Positions 9,064-18,803 of a stretch of 64,000 nt of DNA are shown piece by piece. This DNA is from Oscillospiraceae bacterium (GTDB lineage Bacteria; Bacillota; Clostridia; Oscillospirales; Oscillospiraceae), in the NCBI GenBank assembly GCA_017395935.1, contig JAFQNL010000012.1, forward strand, positions 62,001-126,000, read 5' to 3'. Numbering within the stretch: position 1 is the stretch's first letter; each line of letters begins with the position of its first letter. Below the pieces are notes generated by a model. That model was not told the DNA's origin and searched no databases. It worked only from the letters and a program-made list of their open reading frames with translations. Position numbers and translations under genes: made by a program.

Positions 9064-9432
9064 TTACTTCTTCTTGTTAGCAATGGTCTTCTTGGGGCCC
9101 TTACGGGTACGGGCGTTGGTCTTGGAGCGCTGGCCACGGACGGGCAGGCCCTTCTTATGACGCAGGCCACGATAAGAGCCAATCTCGATGAGGCGCTTGA
9201 TATCCAATGCCACGTTACGGCGCAGGTCACCTTCCACCAGATACTGGTGGCCGATCACTTCACGCAGTGCTGCTTCCTGATCTTCAGTCAGATCACGAAC
9301 GCGGGTATCAGGGTTGATACCGGTCTCAGCGAGGATCTTAGTTGCGCTGGTGCGGCCGATGCCATAGATATAAGTCAGGCCGATCTCGATGCGCTTGTCC
9401 TTGGGCAGGTCAATGCCGGCAATACGTGCCAT
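9064..9432 (-). CDS. rpsM: 30S ribosomal protein S13
   Basis: 122 residues beginning [19 protein letters not shown], with the [10 protein letters not shown] helix-hairpin region and basic C-terminal tail ([19 protein letters not shown]). It contacts tRNA in the 30S head. Sixteen bp after rpmJ. Confidence 0.98.
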   Translation of the reverse strand: MARIAGIDLPKDKRIEIGLTYIYGIGRTSATKILAETGINPDTRVRDLTEDQEAALREVIGHQYLVEGDLRRNVALDIKRLIEIGSYRGLRHKKGLPVRGQRSKTNARTRKGPKKTIANKKK

Positions 9433-9448
9433 AAATCAATACACCTCC

Positions 9449-9562
9449 TTAACCTTGTCTCTGCTTATGCTTGGGGTTGGGGCAGATAACCATAACTCTG
9501 CCCTTACGCTTAATAACCTTGCACTTTTCGCACATAGGCTTGACGGACGGTCTTACTTTCAT
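9449..9562 (-). CDS. rpmJ: 50S ribosomal protein L36, zinc-binding form
   Basis: A 37-residue gene found by translating the minus strand from the ATG at 9562 to the TAA at 9449. The sequence begins [17 protein letters not shown]. Cys11, Cys14, Cys27 and His32 form the zinc ribbon typical of the C+ form. An AGGAGGT-type site precedes the ATG. It occupies the usual place between infA and rpsM. Confidence 0.97.
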   Translation of the reverse strand: MKVRPSVKPMCEKCKVIKRKGRVMVICPNPKHKQRQG

Positions 9563-9583
9563 CGTTTACCTCCTGTTTTGCTG

Positions 9584-9622
9584 CATGGAGCCGTTCCCTT
9601 GTCCAGAGGGCGATTCTCCATG
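9584..9622 (-). other. Stem-loop in the infA-rpmJ spacer
   Basis: Seven-base arms (9584-9590 and 9616-9622) enclose a second pairing of CCCT with AGGG. There is no T-run. Possible mRNA structure affecting L36 expression. Confidence 0.35.
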
Positions 9623-9642
9623 GCCCCGATGACGAGTCGGGA

Positions 9643-9861
9643 TTATTTGCTTCTCCAGGTGATCCGGCCGCGAGTCAGATCATAAGGGGACATCTGGACA
9701 GTCACCTTATCTCCCGGGAGGATCCTGATATAGTTCATCCGGAGCTTACCGGAAATGTGAGCGAGAATCGTGTGGCCCTTGCCAATATCGACCATAAAGG
9801 TGGTATTGGGCAAAGCTTCCTTAACGATACCCTCCAGCTCGATCATATCTTCCTTGGACAT
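9643..9861 (-). CDS. infA: Translation initiation factor IF-1
   Basis: 72 residues, the exact usual length, forming a single S1/OB-fold domain ([19 protein letters not shown] ... [27 protein letters not shown]). IF-1 occupies the A site during initiation. GGAGG precedes the ATG by 9 bases. Confidence 0.98.
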   Translation of the reverse strand: MSKEDMIELEGIVKEALPNTTFMVDIGKGHTILAHISGKLRMNYIRILPGDKVTVQMSPYDLTRGRITWRSK

Positions 9862-9876
9862 GCGAGTTTTCCTCCT

Positions 9877-10179
9877 TCACTGGATGCCCTTTTCGGGACC
9901 ATCCGGGAACTCTGATTCACGGAAGGCGGCCAGTACAGCGCGTACTTCTTTGTCGCTGACCGCTTCGCCTCTGTGCAGCCTTTCGGCTGCCGGATGTGCG
10001 CTGGTTCCTACGCTTTGAAGATGCTTTCGGCTCTTCCGTTTTGGCGTAGCCAGCTTTCTTCCCTTGCCATCGGCCACCAGGGCCCGGTCTCCCTCGTCCC
10101 GAAGGACCAGATAGAGCTGACCTTTGTCATGGCCGGCCAGGGAAAGAACGATTTCCGTTTGGTTGGTAGCTTGCTTCAT
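9877..10179 (-). CDS. KOW-domain RNA-binding protein (L14e/L27e-like)
   Basis: About 100 residues from the ATG at 10179, chosen because it follows the map stop at once and has a GGAG site inside the end of map; a longer frame to 10242 would overlap map. The N-terminus (IVLSLAGHDKGQLYLVL, GRKLATPKRKSRKHLQ) is the KOW-type fold seen in a small Clostridia family located between map and infA. The C-terminal part is less conserved. The context suggests a ribosome- or RNA-associated role, but function is not established. Confidence 0.85.
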   Translation of the reverse strand: MKQATNQTEIVLSLAGHDKGQLYLVLRDEGDRALVADGKGRKLATPKRKSRKHLQSVGTSAHPAAERLHRGEAVSDKEVRAVLAAFRESEFPDGPEKGIQ

Positions 10180-10180
10180 A

Positions 10181-10999
10181 TCAATCTCCGCACCAGGTGA
10201 GCACTTCCGGCTCGCCATTGGTAATGAGAATGGTATTTTCATAATGGGCGGACAGCTTTCCGTCAGCTGTGACGGGCACAGTCCATCCGTCCGGCATTCT
10301 GCGGTGCCGGGGTGCGGCCGTTCCGGCGTACACCATGGGCTCTACGCAGATCACCATGTTTTTCATCAGTCTGGGATTGCCGCCCAGCCGCTGCTGAGGG
10401 ACATAGTTGGGGATCTCAGGGGCCTCGTGGACGCTGCGTCCGATGCCGTGGCCGGTGTAATCCTTGACCAGACTGTATCCGGCGCCCTCCACATGGGTCT
10501 GGACTGCCCGGGAGATATCATAGACGTGGTTTCCGGTCCGGGCCTGTTCAAAGCCCTTCCAGAAGGATTCCTCGGTGACCCGAATGATCCGTTCTGCCTC
10601 CTCAGAGACCTTGCCGCAGGCGAAGGTGCCGCAGCAGTCGCCGTGGTAGCCGCCCACGGGGGTGCCGTTTCGATCCAGCTTGTAGTCGCCAATACAGGCG
10701 CCCACGTCGATGGACACGATATCTCCTTCCTTCAGCTTCCGGTTTCCGGGCACGCCGTGGATGATCTCATCATTGACCGAGATACAGACGGAGCCCTTGA
10801 AGCCGTACAGATGGTAGAAGGAGGGAACAGCGCCCTGCTTCCTGATAAATTTCTCCACCTCTTTATCCAGTTCCCGGGTGGTGATACCGGGCTGCACCAG
10901 CGAGCCGGCATAGGCCCGGGCCAGGGCGGTAATCCGTCCGGCCCGGCGCATGAGCTCGATCTGGCTGGCAGATTTAATAATAATGCGATCGCCGGCCAT
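10181..10999 (-). CDS. map: Methionine aminopeptidase, type I
   Basis: The enzyme removes N-terminal Met from nascent proteins. The 272-residue length fits type I. Metal-ligand positions are visible: Asp in SIDVG, Asp in GYHGD, His in GHGIG, Glu in VEPMV and Glu in HYENTI. The loop between the first two Asp ligands is longer than usual: 23 residues apart here against 11 in the E. coli enzyme. It is translated from an ATG only 2 bp after the adk stop. Confidence 0.96.
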   Translation of the reverse strand: MAGDRIIIKSASQIELMRRAGRITALARAYAGSLVQPGITTRELDKEVEKFIRKQGAVPSFYHLYGFKGSVCISVNDEIIHGVPGNRKLKEGDIVSIDVGACIGDYKLDRNGTPVGGYHGDCCGTFACGKVSEEAERIIRVTEESFWKGFEQARTGNHVYDISRAVQTHVEGAGYSLVKDYTGHGIGRSVHEAPEIPNYVPQQRLGGNPRLMKNMVICVEPMVYAGTAAPRHRRMPDGWTVPVTADGKLSAHYENTILITNGEPEVLTWCGD

Positions 11000-11001
11000 A
11001 C

Positions 11002-11634
11002 TTACTTGCCCAGGGCGGCCATAATGGCCTGGTTGGTGGCGGGGATGGTGGGCTGATTGTCTACCATCTTGAGCACACCGCGCTTGGCGTAGTAATTCTT
11101 GAGAGGCTCGGTCTCGGCATGGTAGGTAACCAGCCGGGCGCGAACGGTCTCAGGCTTGTCGTCCTTGCGCTGGGCCAGGGCCTCACCGCAGTTGTCGCAG
11201 ACGCCCTCGATCTTGGAGGGGGCAGCCACAATGTGGTAAGTCGCGCCGCAGTTCAGGCAGGTACGACGGCCGGTCATACGCTTCTCAATCTCCTCATCAC
11301 TGATCTCGATCGAAACCACAGCGTCGAAGTGGACGCCGGCAGCCTCGAGGGCGTCAGCCTGGGGCAGGGTGCGGGGCACACCGTCCAGAATGTAGCCGTT
11401 GGCACAGTCGGCCTCAGCCAGACGCTCAGTGATAACGCCGATAATGACCTCGTCAGGGACCAGTTTGCCCTGATCCATGAACTCCTTGGCCTTCAGACCG
11501 ATGGGAGTGCCATTCTTAATGGCCGCGCGGAGGATATTGCCGGTGGAGATGGTGGGGATGCCGAGGGTCTTGCTGATGATCTCGGCCTGGGTGCCTTTGC
11601 CGGCGCCGGGGGCGCCCAACAGAATCATCTTCAT
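11002..11634 (-). CDS. adk: Adenylate kinase, zinc-LID type
   Basis: 210 residues with the P-loop GAPGAGKGTQAE at 7-18 and the LID domain carrying a CLNCG ... CDNCG zinc site (about 128-153), typical of Gram-positive long-form enzymes. It interconverts ATP+AMP and 2 ADP. It sits between secY and map, the usual Firmicutes position. Confidence 0.98.
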   Translation of the reverse strand: MKMILLGAPGAGKGTQAEIISKTLGIPTISTGNILRAAIKNGTPIGLKAKEFMDQGKLVPDEVIIGVITERLAEADCANGYILDGVPRTLPQADALEAAGVHFDAVVSIEISDEEIEKRMTGRRTCLNCGATYHIVAAPSKIEGVCDNCGEALAQRKDDKPETVRARLVTYHAETEPLKNYYAKRGVLKMVDNQPTIPATNQAIMAALGK

Positions 11635-11647
11635 GGAGATGACCTCC

Positions 11648-12949
11648 TTAGTTCAGAAAACCCTTGTAATTGCGCATGATCATCTGAGTATCCAGAGCCT
11701 TCTGGGTATCCAGAGCGACAGAGACGACGATGAGCACAGAGGTGCCGCCGATGGCCAGAGCCTGAACGCCGATCAGGTTGCCGGTGATGATGGGCAGCAG
11801 AGCGATGACGCCCAGATACAGAGCACCGAACAGGGTGATGCGGTTCAGAACGCGGGACAGGAACTCAGCGGTGGGACGGCCGGCACGGAAGCCGGGAATG
11901 AAGCCACCCTGAGACTTCAGGTTGTTGGCGACCTCGATGGGGTTGAACTGAATGGTGGAGTAGAAATAGCTGAAGCCCACGATCAGGAGGATATAGATGA
12001 CGGTGTAAGGAACGCCGTTGGCATCAAATACCTTCATGAAACCGGAGTCAGACCAAGCGGGAACGAAAGCCGCGATGGTAGCGGGCAGAGAGGCGATGGT
12101 CTGAGCGAAGATGACAGGCAGAACGCCGGACATATTCACCTTCATGGGGATCTTGGAGGACTGACCGCCATACTGCTTCCGGCCCACAACGCGCTTGGCG
12201 TACTGGACGGGAATCCGGCGCTCGGCGCCGCTGATGAAGACGACGAAGACCACCAGAGCCAGAGTGCCGATTACGACCAGAGGCAGAGCCCAAACGGGAA
12301 CAACCACGGCGCCTTCAGCAGTAACACCGGCCAGAGAGTTCTTCACACCCTCGATCAGGTACATGACGGCAGAGGGGATCCGGGAGATAATACCGGCGAA
12401 CAGGATCATAGAGATGCCATTGCCGATACCAAACTCGGTGATCTGCTCGCCCAGCCACATGACGAAGACGGAGCCGGCAGTGAAGGAAGCCACGATAACG
12501 ATAGCGGCCCAGATACCGGTCTCAGCCAGCAGAGCATTGGACTTGAGCAGAGTGTAGTAGCCGAAGCCCTGAACCAGGGCGATAGCCAGAGTAGTGAATC
12601 GGGTGATGCGCTCGATCTTGCGCTTGCCCTCTTCTCCGCCTTCCTTAGCCAGGCGCTCCAGGGCGGGGATGGCCACAGTGAGCAGCTGGATAATAATGGA
12701 GGCGTTGATATAGGGCTGGATAGACAGAGCGAAGACAGTGCCGGTACCAAAGGCGCCGCCGCTCATGACGTTCATCATGCCCAGAATGCTGGTAGAAGCA
12801 GCATCAAAGTAAGCCCGCAGAGCATCGGTGTTGATAAAGGGCACCGGCACTGCAGTGCCCAGCCGGAAGACCAGCAGGGCGAATGCAGTAAAGATGAGCT
12901 TCTGACGAATTTCCTGGACTTTCCAAGCGTTGCGAATGGTCTCGAGCAC
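11648..12949 (-). CDS. secY: Protein translocase subunit SecY
   Basis: 433 residues with ten predicted membrane segments. Recognisable parts are the N-terminal LIFTAFALLVFRLGTAVPVP, the plug region near residues 60-70, and the cytosolic loop FVVFISGAERRIPVQYAKR. The start is GTG at 12949, directly abutting the rplO stop, with a GAGG site inside the end of rplO; this implies translational coupling. Confidence 0.98.
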   Translation of the reverse strand: MLETIRNAWKVQEIRQKLIFTAFALLVFRLGTAVPVPFINTDALRAYFDAASTSILGMMNVMSGGAFGTGTVFALSIQPYINASIIIQLLTVAIPALERLAKEGGEEGKRKIERITRFTTLAIALVQGFGYYTLLKSNALLAETGIWAAIVIVASFTAGSVFVMWLGEQITEFGIGNGISMILFAGIISRIPSAVMYLIEGVKNSLAGVTAEGAVVVPVWALPLVVIGTLALVVFVVFISGAERRIPVQYAKRVVGRKQYGGQSSKIPMKVNMSGVLPVIFAQTIASLPATIAAFVPAWSDSGFMKVFDANGVPYTVIYILLIVGFSYFYSTIQFNPIEVANNLKSQGGFIPGFRAGRPTAEFLSRVLNRITLFGALYLGVIALLPIITGNLIGVQALAIGGTSVLIVVSVALDTQKALDTQMIMRNYKGFLN

Positions 12950-13390
12950 TTAGATCACCTCGGCCTTTCCTCCAGCAGCTTCGATCTTTTCCTTGGCGGA
13001 AGCGGAGAAAGCGTTCACCTGAACGGTGAGCTTCTTGGTCAGTTCGCCGTTGCCGAGGATCTTCACGCCATACTTGCACTTGCTGACCAGGCCGGCATCA
13101 ACGATGTCCTTGACGGTGACAACAGCGCCGTCCTCGAACTTTTCCAGATCGCTGACGTTGATGGCGTCCAGGGGCTTAGCAAAGATGTTGTTGAAGCCGC
13201 GCTTGGGCAGACGACGAGCCAGAGGCATCTGGCCGCCTTCGAAACCGATGCGAACACCGCCGCCGGAGCGGGCCTTCTGACCCTTGTGGCCGCGGCCACC
13301 GGTCTTGCCGTTGCCACTGCCGTGGCCGCGGCCCTTGCGCTTAGCAACGTGGGTGGAACCCACAGCAGGAGCGAGGTCATGGATATTCAT
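12950..13390 (-). CDS. rplO: 50S ribosomal protein L15
   Basis: 146 residues with the Gly/Arg-rich N-terminal extension ([20 protein letters not shown]) and the L15 core ([18 protein letters not shown]). It abuts secY without a gap. Confidence 0.98.
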   Translation of the reverse strand: MNIHDLAPAVGSTHVAKRKGRGHGSGNGKTGGRGHKGQKARSGGGVRIGFEGGQMPLARRLPKRGFNNIFAKPLDAINVSDLEKFEDGAVVTVKDIVDAGLVSKCKYGVKILGNGELTKKLTVQVNAFSASAKEKIEAAGGKAEVI

Positions 13391-13404
13391 ATCGACGTAC
13401 CTCC

Positions 13405-13587
13405 TTATTCAGCTTCGGTCACCTGCAGCAGGTAACCGATCTTGGCGATCTTGCCGGCAGTCTGAGCGTTGTCAGGCTGAACAGTGGTATCGCCGATCTT
13501 GCGCAGACCCAGGGAGGCTGCGGTATCCTTGTGCTTCTGGAGACGGCCGTTCAGGCTCTTCACCAGAGTGATCTTCTTGTTTGCCAT
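13405..13587 (-). CDS. rpmD: 50S ribosomal protein L30
   Basis: 60 residues, normal length, with [20 protein letters not shown] and the [16 protein letters not shown]-terminus. Fifteen bp gaps on both sides. Confidence 0.97.
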   Translation of the reverse strand: MANKKITLVKSLNGRLQKHKDTAASLGLRKIGDTTVQPDNAQTAGKIAKIGYLLQVTEAE

Positions 13588-13601
13588 TTTCCAAGCCCTC
13601 C

Positions 13602-14096
13602 TTACAGCTCTTCCACGGACTTGCCGCGGGTAGCAGCGACCTGCTCAGGAGTACGCAGGCTCTTCAGGCCGGCGAAGGTAGCAGCGACGACGTTCTGGGG
13701 GTTGTTGGAGCGCAGGCACTTGGTACGGATGTCCTTGATGCCGGCAGCTTCCATGACAGCACGGACGGGACCGCCAGCGATGACGCCGGTACCGTCGGGA
13801 GCGGGCTTGAGCAGCACGCGGCCGGCGGAGAACTCACCGATGACTTCGTGGGGGATGGTGGTGCCGGAAGTAGCGATGGTGATCATGTTCTTCTTGGCAT
13901 CTTCCAGACCCTTGCGGATAGCCTCGGGGACCTCAGCAGCCTTGCCCAGGCCATAGCCCACGCGGCCCTTGCCGTCACCGATAACCATCAGTGCGGAGAA
14001 CTTCATGACGCGGCCGCCCTTGACGGTCTTGCTGACACGGTTCAGATAGACGAGCTTTTCGATATACTCGCTCTGGGGTTTTTCAAATCTAGCCAT
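13602..14096 (-). CDS. rpsE: 30S ribosomal protein S5
   Basis: 164 residues from the ATG at 14096, chosen over an in-frame TTG six bases upstream because GGAGGAGG lies 7 bases before the ATG. It has the S5 N-terminal double-stranded RNA-binding fold ([32 protein letters not shown]) and the C-terminal domain. It is involved in decoding accuracy and helicase activity at mRNA entry. Confidence 0.97.
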   Translation of the reverse strand: MARFEKPQSEYIEKLVYLNRVSKTVKGGRVMKFSALMVIGDGKGRVGYGLGKAAEVPEAIRKGLEDAKKNMITIATSGTTIPHEVIGEFSAGRVLLKPAPDGTGVIAGGPVRAVMEAAGIKDIRTKCLRSNNPQNVVAATFAGLKSLRTPEQVAATRGKSVEEL

Positions 14097-14113
14097 TTTC
14101 AATCCTCCTCCGA

Positions 14114-14473
14114 TTAGAACTGCAGGCCACCCTCGCGGGCGCCTTCGGCCAGAGCCTTGACACGGCCATGATACAGGTAGCCGCCGCGGTCAAAGACCAC
14201 TGCGTCGATGCCGGCAGCCTTAGCACGCTCGGCAACGATCTTGCCAACCTTCTTGGCAGCCTCGATGTTGCTGCCGGAGCCTTCAAAGCTCTTCTCCAGG
14301 GAAGAGGCGGAGACCAGGGTCACGCCCTTGGTATCATCAATGATCTGAGCATAGATGTTGGTCTCGCTGCGGAACACGTTCAGACGGGGTCTCTCGGGGG
14401 TGCCGGAGATCTTGGAACGAACACGCTTATGACGCTTCAGACGCTGAGCGTTGGTATTGGGTCTCTTAATCAT
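14114..14473 (-). CDS. rplR: 50S ribosomal protein L18
   Basis: 119 residues; basic N-terminus ([15 protein letters not shown]) and core with [15 protein letters not shown] and [25 protein letters not shown]. It binds 5S rRNA with L5. Confidence 0.98.
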   Translation of the reverse strand: MIKRPNTNAQRLKRHKRVRSKISGTPERPRLNVFRSETNIYAQIIDDTKGVTLVSASSLEKSFEGSGSNIEAAKKVGKIVAERAKAAGIDAVVFDRGGYLYHGRVKALAEGAREGGLQF

Positions 14474-14487
14474 TTAGGCACACCTCC

Positions 14488-15036
14488 TTACTTCTTCTTG
14501 GCGCCGGTCTTGCCTTCCTTGCGGCGGATGACTTCGTCGGCGTACTTGATGCCCTTGCCCTTATAAGGCTCGGGAGGACGGACTTCGCGGATCTTGGCGG
14601 CCATCTGACCGACCATCTGCTTGTCGCAGCCCTTGACCAGGATCTTGTTGGGATCGGGGCACTCGATGGTGATGCCGTCGACCTCATCGATCTTGACGGG
14701 GTGAGAGTAGCCCACGGTCATGACCAGCTGCTTGCCTTCCTTGGCAACACGATAGCCGATACCGTTGACGATGAGCTCCTTCTGGAAGCCGGAGGTGACG
14801 CCCACGACCATGCCGTTCAGGATGGAACGGACCATACCGTGGTTAGCGCGGTTTTCCTTGGCATCGTTGGGACGGGTGCAGTTGATGACGGCGCCTTCCT
14901 GCTTAATAGCGATGGAGGCGGGGAACTGCTTGGTCAGGGTGCCCTTGGGGCCCTTGACGGTGACGACGTTGTTCTCACCGATGGTAACAGTAACACCAGC
15001 GGGGACGTCGATAGGCATTCTGCCAATTCGAGACAT
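14488..15036 (-). CDS. rplF: 50S ribosomal protein L6
   Basis: 182 residues, two repeated L6 folds. MSRIGRMPIDVPAGVTVTI opens it and the PPEPYKGKGIKYADEVIRRKEGK signature lies near the end. Fifteen bp from both neighbours. Confidence 0.98.
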   Translation of the reverse strand: MSRIGRMPIDVPAGVTVTIGENNVVTVKGPKGTLTKQFPASIAIKQEGAVINCTRPNDAKENRANHGMVRSILNGMVVGVTSGFQKELIVNGIGYRVAKEGKQLVMTVGYSHPVKIDEVDGITIECPDPNKILVKGCDKQMVGQMAAKIREVRPPEPYKGKGIKYADEVIRRKEGKTGAKKK

Positions 15037-15050
15037 ACTGAGTTACCTCC

Positions 15051-15446
15051 TTACCAGATGAAAGCCAGGACTTCGCCGCCGACATGAGCTGCGCGAGCAG
15101 CCTTATCGGTCATGATGCCCTTAGAGGTGGATACGATAGCGATGCCCAGGCCATTGAGGACGCGGGGCAGCTCCTCAGCACCGGCGTAGATACGCAGACC
15201 GGGCTTGGAGACACGGCGCAGGCCGGACAGGGCCTTCTCGTTGCCGTTGTACTTCAGGGTGATGCGGATAATACCCTGAGTGCCGTCGTCGATGAGCTGG
15301 AAGTTCTTGATATAGCCTTCATCCAGCAGGATCTGAGCGATGGCCTTCTTCATCTTGGACGCGGGGACGTCCACGGTGGTATGCTTGGCGGAATTCGCGT
15401 TGCGAATACGAGTGAGCATATCAGCGATGGGATCAGTGATGTGCAT
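15051..15446 (-). CDS. rpsH: 30S ribosomal protein S8
   Basis: 131 residues from the ATG at 15446 (AAGGAGGT before it), beginning [19 protein letters not shown]8 is a primary 16S binder and the known repressor of the spc operon in E. coli. Here it is preceded by a 173 bp structured spacer, unlike the roughly 15 bp gaps elsewhere. Confidence 0.98.
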   Translation of the reverse strand: MHITDPIADMLTRIRNANSAKHTTVDVPASKMKKAIAQILLDEGYIKNFQLIDDGTQGIIRITLKYNGNEKALSGLRRVSKPGLRIYAGAEELPRVLNGLGIAIVSTSKGIMTDKAARAAHVGGEVLAFIW

Positions 15447-15479
15447 TCTGATTGACCTCCTTAAATAAAGGTTACAGAC

Positions 15480-15579
15480 GGCGGTATTGCCGCCTGTCAA
15501 GGCGTCAGGGTATCATGGGAACTCTTGCCGAAAGCGGCTCTCGCCGCCCCGGCAGGGTCTTCCCATGACTTCTGACGTC
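15480..15579 (-). other. Highly structured RNA region in the rpsN-rpsH spacer
   Basis: Arms 15501-15521 and 15560-15579 form a long imperfect stem. Inside it, 15526-15530 pairs with 15550-15554, and 15534-15538 pairs with 15543-15547, closing a GAGA (GNRA-type) tetraloop in the RNA. A second hairpin lies at 15480-15494. None has a T-run. Candidate regulatory leader for rpsH and downstream genes. Confidence 0.55.
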
Positions 15580-15619
15580 GGATTGATGAATCAATTTCCC
15601 ACTTGGGCGCAGCTTCTGA

Positions 15620-15805
15620 TTACCAGGAAGCCTTTCTCACGCCAGGGATCTGGCCCTTGTAAGCCAGCTCGCGGAAGCAGATACGGCAGATGCCATAGTC
15701 ACGCAGGTAGGCGTGGGGGCGGCCGCAGAGCTTGCAGCGGTTATAAGCGCGGGTGGAAAACTTAGCAGGACGCTGCTGCTTGAGCTTCATAGAAGTCTTT
15801 GCCAT
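15620..15805 (-). CDS. rpsN: 30S ribosomal protein S14, zinc type
   Basis: 61 residues, the short zinc-binding form (type Z), with CKLCG and CRIC pairs at about 24-27 and 40-43. Confidence 0.97.
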   Translation of the reverse strand: MAKTSMKLKQQRPAKFSTRAYNRCKLCGRPHAYLRDYGICRICFRELAYKGQIPGVRKASW

Positions 15806-15820
15806 GTCTGTTCTCCTCCC

Positions 15821-16360
15821 TTACTTTGCAAACGGAGCGCCCAGCTGAGCCAGCAGCTCACGAGCTTCTTCGTCGGTCTTAGCGGTGGTCACCACAACGA
15901 TGTCCATGCCGCGGATCTTGTCGATCTTGTCGTACTCGATCTCGGGGAAGATCAGCTGCTCCTTGATGCCCAGAGCGTAGTTGCCGCGGCCGTCGAAAGA
16001 GTCGGCGGAGATACCACGGAAGTCACGGACACGGGGGAGAGCGATGTTAAACAGACGGTCCAGGAACTCCCACATCTTGTCCTGACGCAGGGTCACCTTG
16101 GCGCCGATGGGCATGCCCTCACGGAGCTTGAAGTTAGCAACGCTCTTCTTAGCCTTGCAAACGACAGCCTTCTGGCCGGTGATGATGTTCAGGTCACGGA
16201 CAACGTTATCCAGAACCTTGGGGTTCTCGCGGCCCTCGGAGCAGCCGACGTTCACGATGACCTTGTCCAGACGGGGAATTTCCATGGTGGACTTGTAGCC
16301 GAACTTCTGCATCAGAGCAGGAGCGACTTCCTGATTGTACTTATCCTTCAGAGTAGGCAT
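15821..16360 (-). CDS. rplE: 50S ribosomal protein L5
   Basis: 179 residues with [15 protein letters not shown] and the [17 protein letters not shown] element (here [13 protein letters not shown]). It binds 5S rRNA. Fifteen bp before rpsN and 20 bp after rplX. Confidence 0.98.
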   Translation of the reverse strand: MPTLKDKYNQEVAPALMQKFGYKSTMEIPRLDKVIVNVGCSEGRENPKVLDNVVRDLNIITGQKAVVCKAKKSVANFKLREGMPIGAKVTLRQDKMWEFLDRLFNIALPRVRDFRGISADSFDGRGNYALGIKEQLIFPEIEYDKIDKIRGMDIVVVTTAKTDEEARELLAQLGAPFAK

Positions 16361-16380
16361 ATTCAGTTACGCTCCTTTCC

Positions 16381-16695
16381 TTAGATTGCGGCCTGGCACT
16401 TCTTGCAGACACGGACCTTCTCGCCGCCGACGAACTTGCTGGCAGCCTTGGTGGGCTTGCCGCAATGGGGGCAGACGCGCATGACCTTGCAAGCGTAGAT
16501 GGGGCAAGACTTCTTGACGATGCCGGACTCTTCGCCCTGCTTGCGAGCCTTCTGATGGCGGAAGCAGACGTTGACGCCTTCGACGATGACCTTGCTCTCC
16601 TTGGGCAGAACTGCGATAACCTCGCCGGTCTTGCCCGCGTCCTTACCGGACAGGACGATGACCTGATCGCCCTTCTTGATATTGATCTTCTTCAT
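16381..16695 (-). CDS. rplX: 50S ribosomal protein L24
   Basis: 104 residues with the KOW motif near the N-terminus (KKGDQVIVLSGKDAGKTGEV). The C-terminus has a CPHCG ... CKKC zinc-ribbon-like pair set, a variant seen in part of the family. Confidence 0.98.
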   Translation of the reverse strand: MKKINIKKGDQVIVLSGKDAGKTGEVIAVLPKESKVIVEGVNVCFRHQKARKQGEESGIVKKSCPIYACKVMRVCPHCGKPTKAASKFVGGEKVRVCKKCQAAI

Positions 16696-16710
16696 TCGAT
16701 TTAGCCCTCC

Positions 16711-17079
16711 TTAGATGACTTCGGGAGCCAGGGACAGGATACGCAGGTAGTCCTTGTCGCGCAGCTCACGGGCAACTGGGCCAAAGATACGGGTGCCCTG
16801 AGGGGTCTTGTCGTCCTTGATGATAACGGCAGCGTTCTCATCGAAGCGGACATAAGAACCGTCGGGACGACGGACGCCGAAGACGGAGCGAACGATAACG
16901 GCCTTAACCACGTCACCCTTCTTCACGGTGCCGCCGGGGGCAGCCTTACGGACGGAAGCAACAACGATGTCGCCGATGTTGCCATACTTACGGCGGGAGC
17001 CACCCAGAACACGGATGGTCTTGAGCATCTTGGCGCCGGTATTGTCAGCAACCTTCAGATAGGATTCTTCCTGGATCAT
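16711..17079 (-). CDS. rplN: 50S ribosomal protein L14
   Basis: 122 residues, exact family length; begins [18 protein letters not shown] and contains the L14 signature and [13 protein letters not shown]. Confidence 0.99.
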   Translation of the reverse strand: MIQEESYLKVADNTGAKMLKTIRVLGGSRRKYGNIGDIVVASVRKAAPGGTVKKGDVVKAVIVRSVFGVRRPDGSYVRFDENAAVIIKDDKTPQGTRIFGPVARELRDKDYLRILSLAPEVI

Positions 17080-17093
17080 CTAACGGCACCTCC

Positions 17094-17351
17094 TTACTTG
17101 GCCTTCTCAACGATCTCGACCACTCTCCAGCGCTTATCCTTGGAGAGAGGACGGGTCTCCATGACGCGAACGCGGTCGCCAACGCGGCACTCGTTCTGCT
17201 CATCATGAGCCTTGAGCTTATAGGTTCTCTTGACGATCTTGTTGTACAGGGGATGAGCCACACGGTCGGCGATGGCCACAACGATCGTCTTGTCCATCTT
17301 ATCGGAAACTACCAGGCCGACTCTGGTCTTACGGGAAGAAGTTCTTTCCAT
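17094..17351 (-). CDS. rpsQ: 30S ribosomal protein S17
   Basis: 85 residues; [20 protein letters not shown] and [20 protein letters not shown] are diagnostic. Fifteen bp spacing on both sides. Confidence 0.98.
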   Translation of the reverse strand: MERTSSRKTRVGLVVSDKMDKTIVVAIADRVAHPLYNKIVKRTYKLKAHDEQNECRVGDRVRVMETRPLSKDKRWRVVEIVEKAK

Positions 17352-17365
17352 TGTTATAGTCCTCC

Positions 17366-17557
17366 TTAGTCAGCGGCCTTTTCGCGAATGATGGTCTTCA
17401 CACGGGCGATGTCGCGCTTGACATCGGCCAGCTTGTTGGGGTTATCCAGCTGGTTGGTAGCGTGCTGAAAGCGCAGGTTGAACAGTTCCTTCTTCAGCTC
17501 GGCCAGCTTCTTGTCCAGCTCAGCAGCGGACATAGCACGAATCTCTTTTGCCTTCAT
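17366..17557 (-). CDS. rpmC: 50S ribosomal protein L29
   Basis: 63 residues with [20 protein letters not shown] and the [11 protein letters not shown] end. Its ATG shares one base with the rplP stop (TAATG), indicating coupled translation. Confidence 0.98.
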   Translation of the reverse strand: MKAKEIRAMSAAELDKKLAELKKELFNLRFQHATNQLDNPNKLADVKRDIARVKTIIREKAAD

Positions 17558-17988
17558 TACGCTTCACCACCCTCCTGAGCGATTTCTTTCTTCACGATCT
17601 TGGTCTTGATAGGCAGCTTGTGAGCGGCCAGACGCAGAGCCTCGCGAGCGACAGCCTCGGGAACACCGGCGATCTCGAACATCACACGGCCGGGCTTGAC
17701 CACGGACACCCAGTACTCAGGGGAGCCCTTACCTTTACCCATACGGGAGCCGGCGGCCTGCTGAGTGACGGGCTTATCAGGGAAGATCTTGATCCAGACC
17801 TTACCGCCACGCTTGGTGTGACGAGTCATGGCAACACGGGCTGCCTCGATCTGGTTGGACTTGATCCATGCGGGCTCCATAGCCTGGAGGCCGTACTCAC
17901 CGTAAGTGACGGTGTTACCGCGCAGGGCCTTGCCGGTCATACGACCACGCTGGACGCGGCGGTACTTTACTCTCTTAGGCAGCAGCAT
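17557..17988 (-). CDS. rplP: 50S ribosomal protein L16
   Basis: 143 residues; [20 protein letters not shown] start and [20 protein letters not shown] core. It overlaps rpsC and rpmC by one base each. Confidence 0.99.
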   Translation of the reverse strand: MLLPKRVKYRRVQRGRMTGKALRGNTVTYGEYGLQAMEPAWIKSNQIEAARVAMTRHTKRGGKVWIKIFPDKPVTQQAAGSRMGKGKGSPEYWVSVVKPGRVMFEIAGVPEAVAREALRLAAHKLPIKTKIVKKEIAQEGGEA

Positions 17989-18791
17989 TAGCGGTTGCCT
18001 CCTTCCTTACGAGGAGCGCCGTTGTTGGGACGGCCTTCCTTGTTGCGGTTGAAATTACCGGAGGGACGACGAGCGCCATCGCGGCGGCGAGGACGGTCGG
18101 AACGCTCACGGTAGGGCTTGGACAGGTCGATGGTGCGGGGAGTGGTGCGCAGAGCCTGGCTCAGAACTTCTCCCTTGTAGACCCAGACCTTGATGCCGAT
18201 CCGGCCGTAGGTGGTAGCGGCCTCAGCGAAGCCGTACTCGATATCAGCGCGGATGGTCTGCAGAGGAATGGTGCCCTCATGATAGTGCTCGGTACGGGCG
18301 ATCTCGGCGCCAGCCAGACGGCCGGACAGGGAGACCTTGATGCCCTTGGCGCCAGCCCGCATAGCGGAGCTGATGGCCTTCTTCATGGCACGACGGAAGG
18401 AGATACGCTTCTCCAGCTGCTGAGCGATGTTCTCAGCAACCAGCTGGGCGTTCATATCCACTTCGCCGCGCTTAACTTCGACGATGGACAGCTGAACGGG
18501 CTTGCCGATCATCTTTTCCACCTGCAGGCGCAGACGCTCGACTTCGGTAGCGTCCTTGCCGATAACCATGCCAGGACGGGCGCAGTGCAGATAGATACGG
18601 ACCTTGGCGTTATCGCGCTCGATCTCGATCTTGGGCACGCCGGCGCTGTACAGGGTCTTCTTGAGGAACTTGCGGATCTTCTGGTCCTCAACGATCAGGT
18701 CGCCGACCTTCTCGTTACGGGCATACCAGCGAGAGTCCCAGTCCTTGATTACGCCCACGCGGAAGCCGTGGGGATTAACTTTCTGTCCCAT
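17988..18791 (-). CDS. rpsC: 30S ribosomal protein S3 with extended basic tail
   Basis: 267 residues: N-terminal part with KH domain (about 38-107) and the S3 C-terminal domain (about 118-205). Family members are usually about 210-230 residues. Here a low-complexity tail from about residue 225 to the end is rich in Arg, Gly, Asn and Pro (for example [20 protein letters not shown]). Confidence 0.97.
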   Translation of the reverse strand: MGQKVNPHGFRVGVIKDWDSRWYARNEKVGDLIVEDQKIRKFLKKTLYSAGVPKIEIERDNAKVRIYLHCARPGMVIGKDATEVERLRLQVEKMIGKPVQLSIVEVKRGEVDMNAQLVAENIAQQLEKRISFRRAMKKAISSAMRAGAKGIKVSLSGRLAGAEIARTEHYHEGTIPLQTIRADIEYGFAEAATTYGRIGIKVWVYKGEVLSQALRTTPRTIDLSKPYRERSDRPRRRDGARRPSGNFNRNKEGRPNNGAPRKEGGNR

Positions 18792-18803
18792 TACTCTTCC
18801 TCC

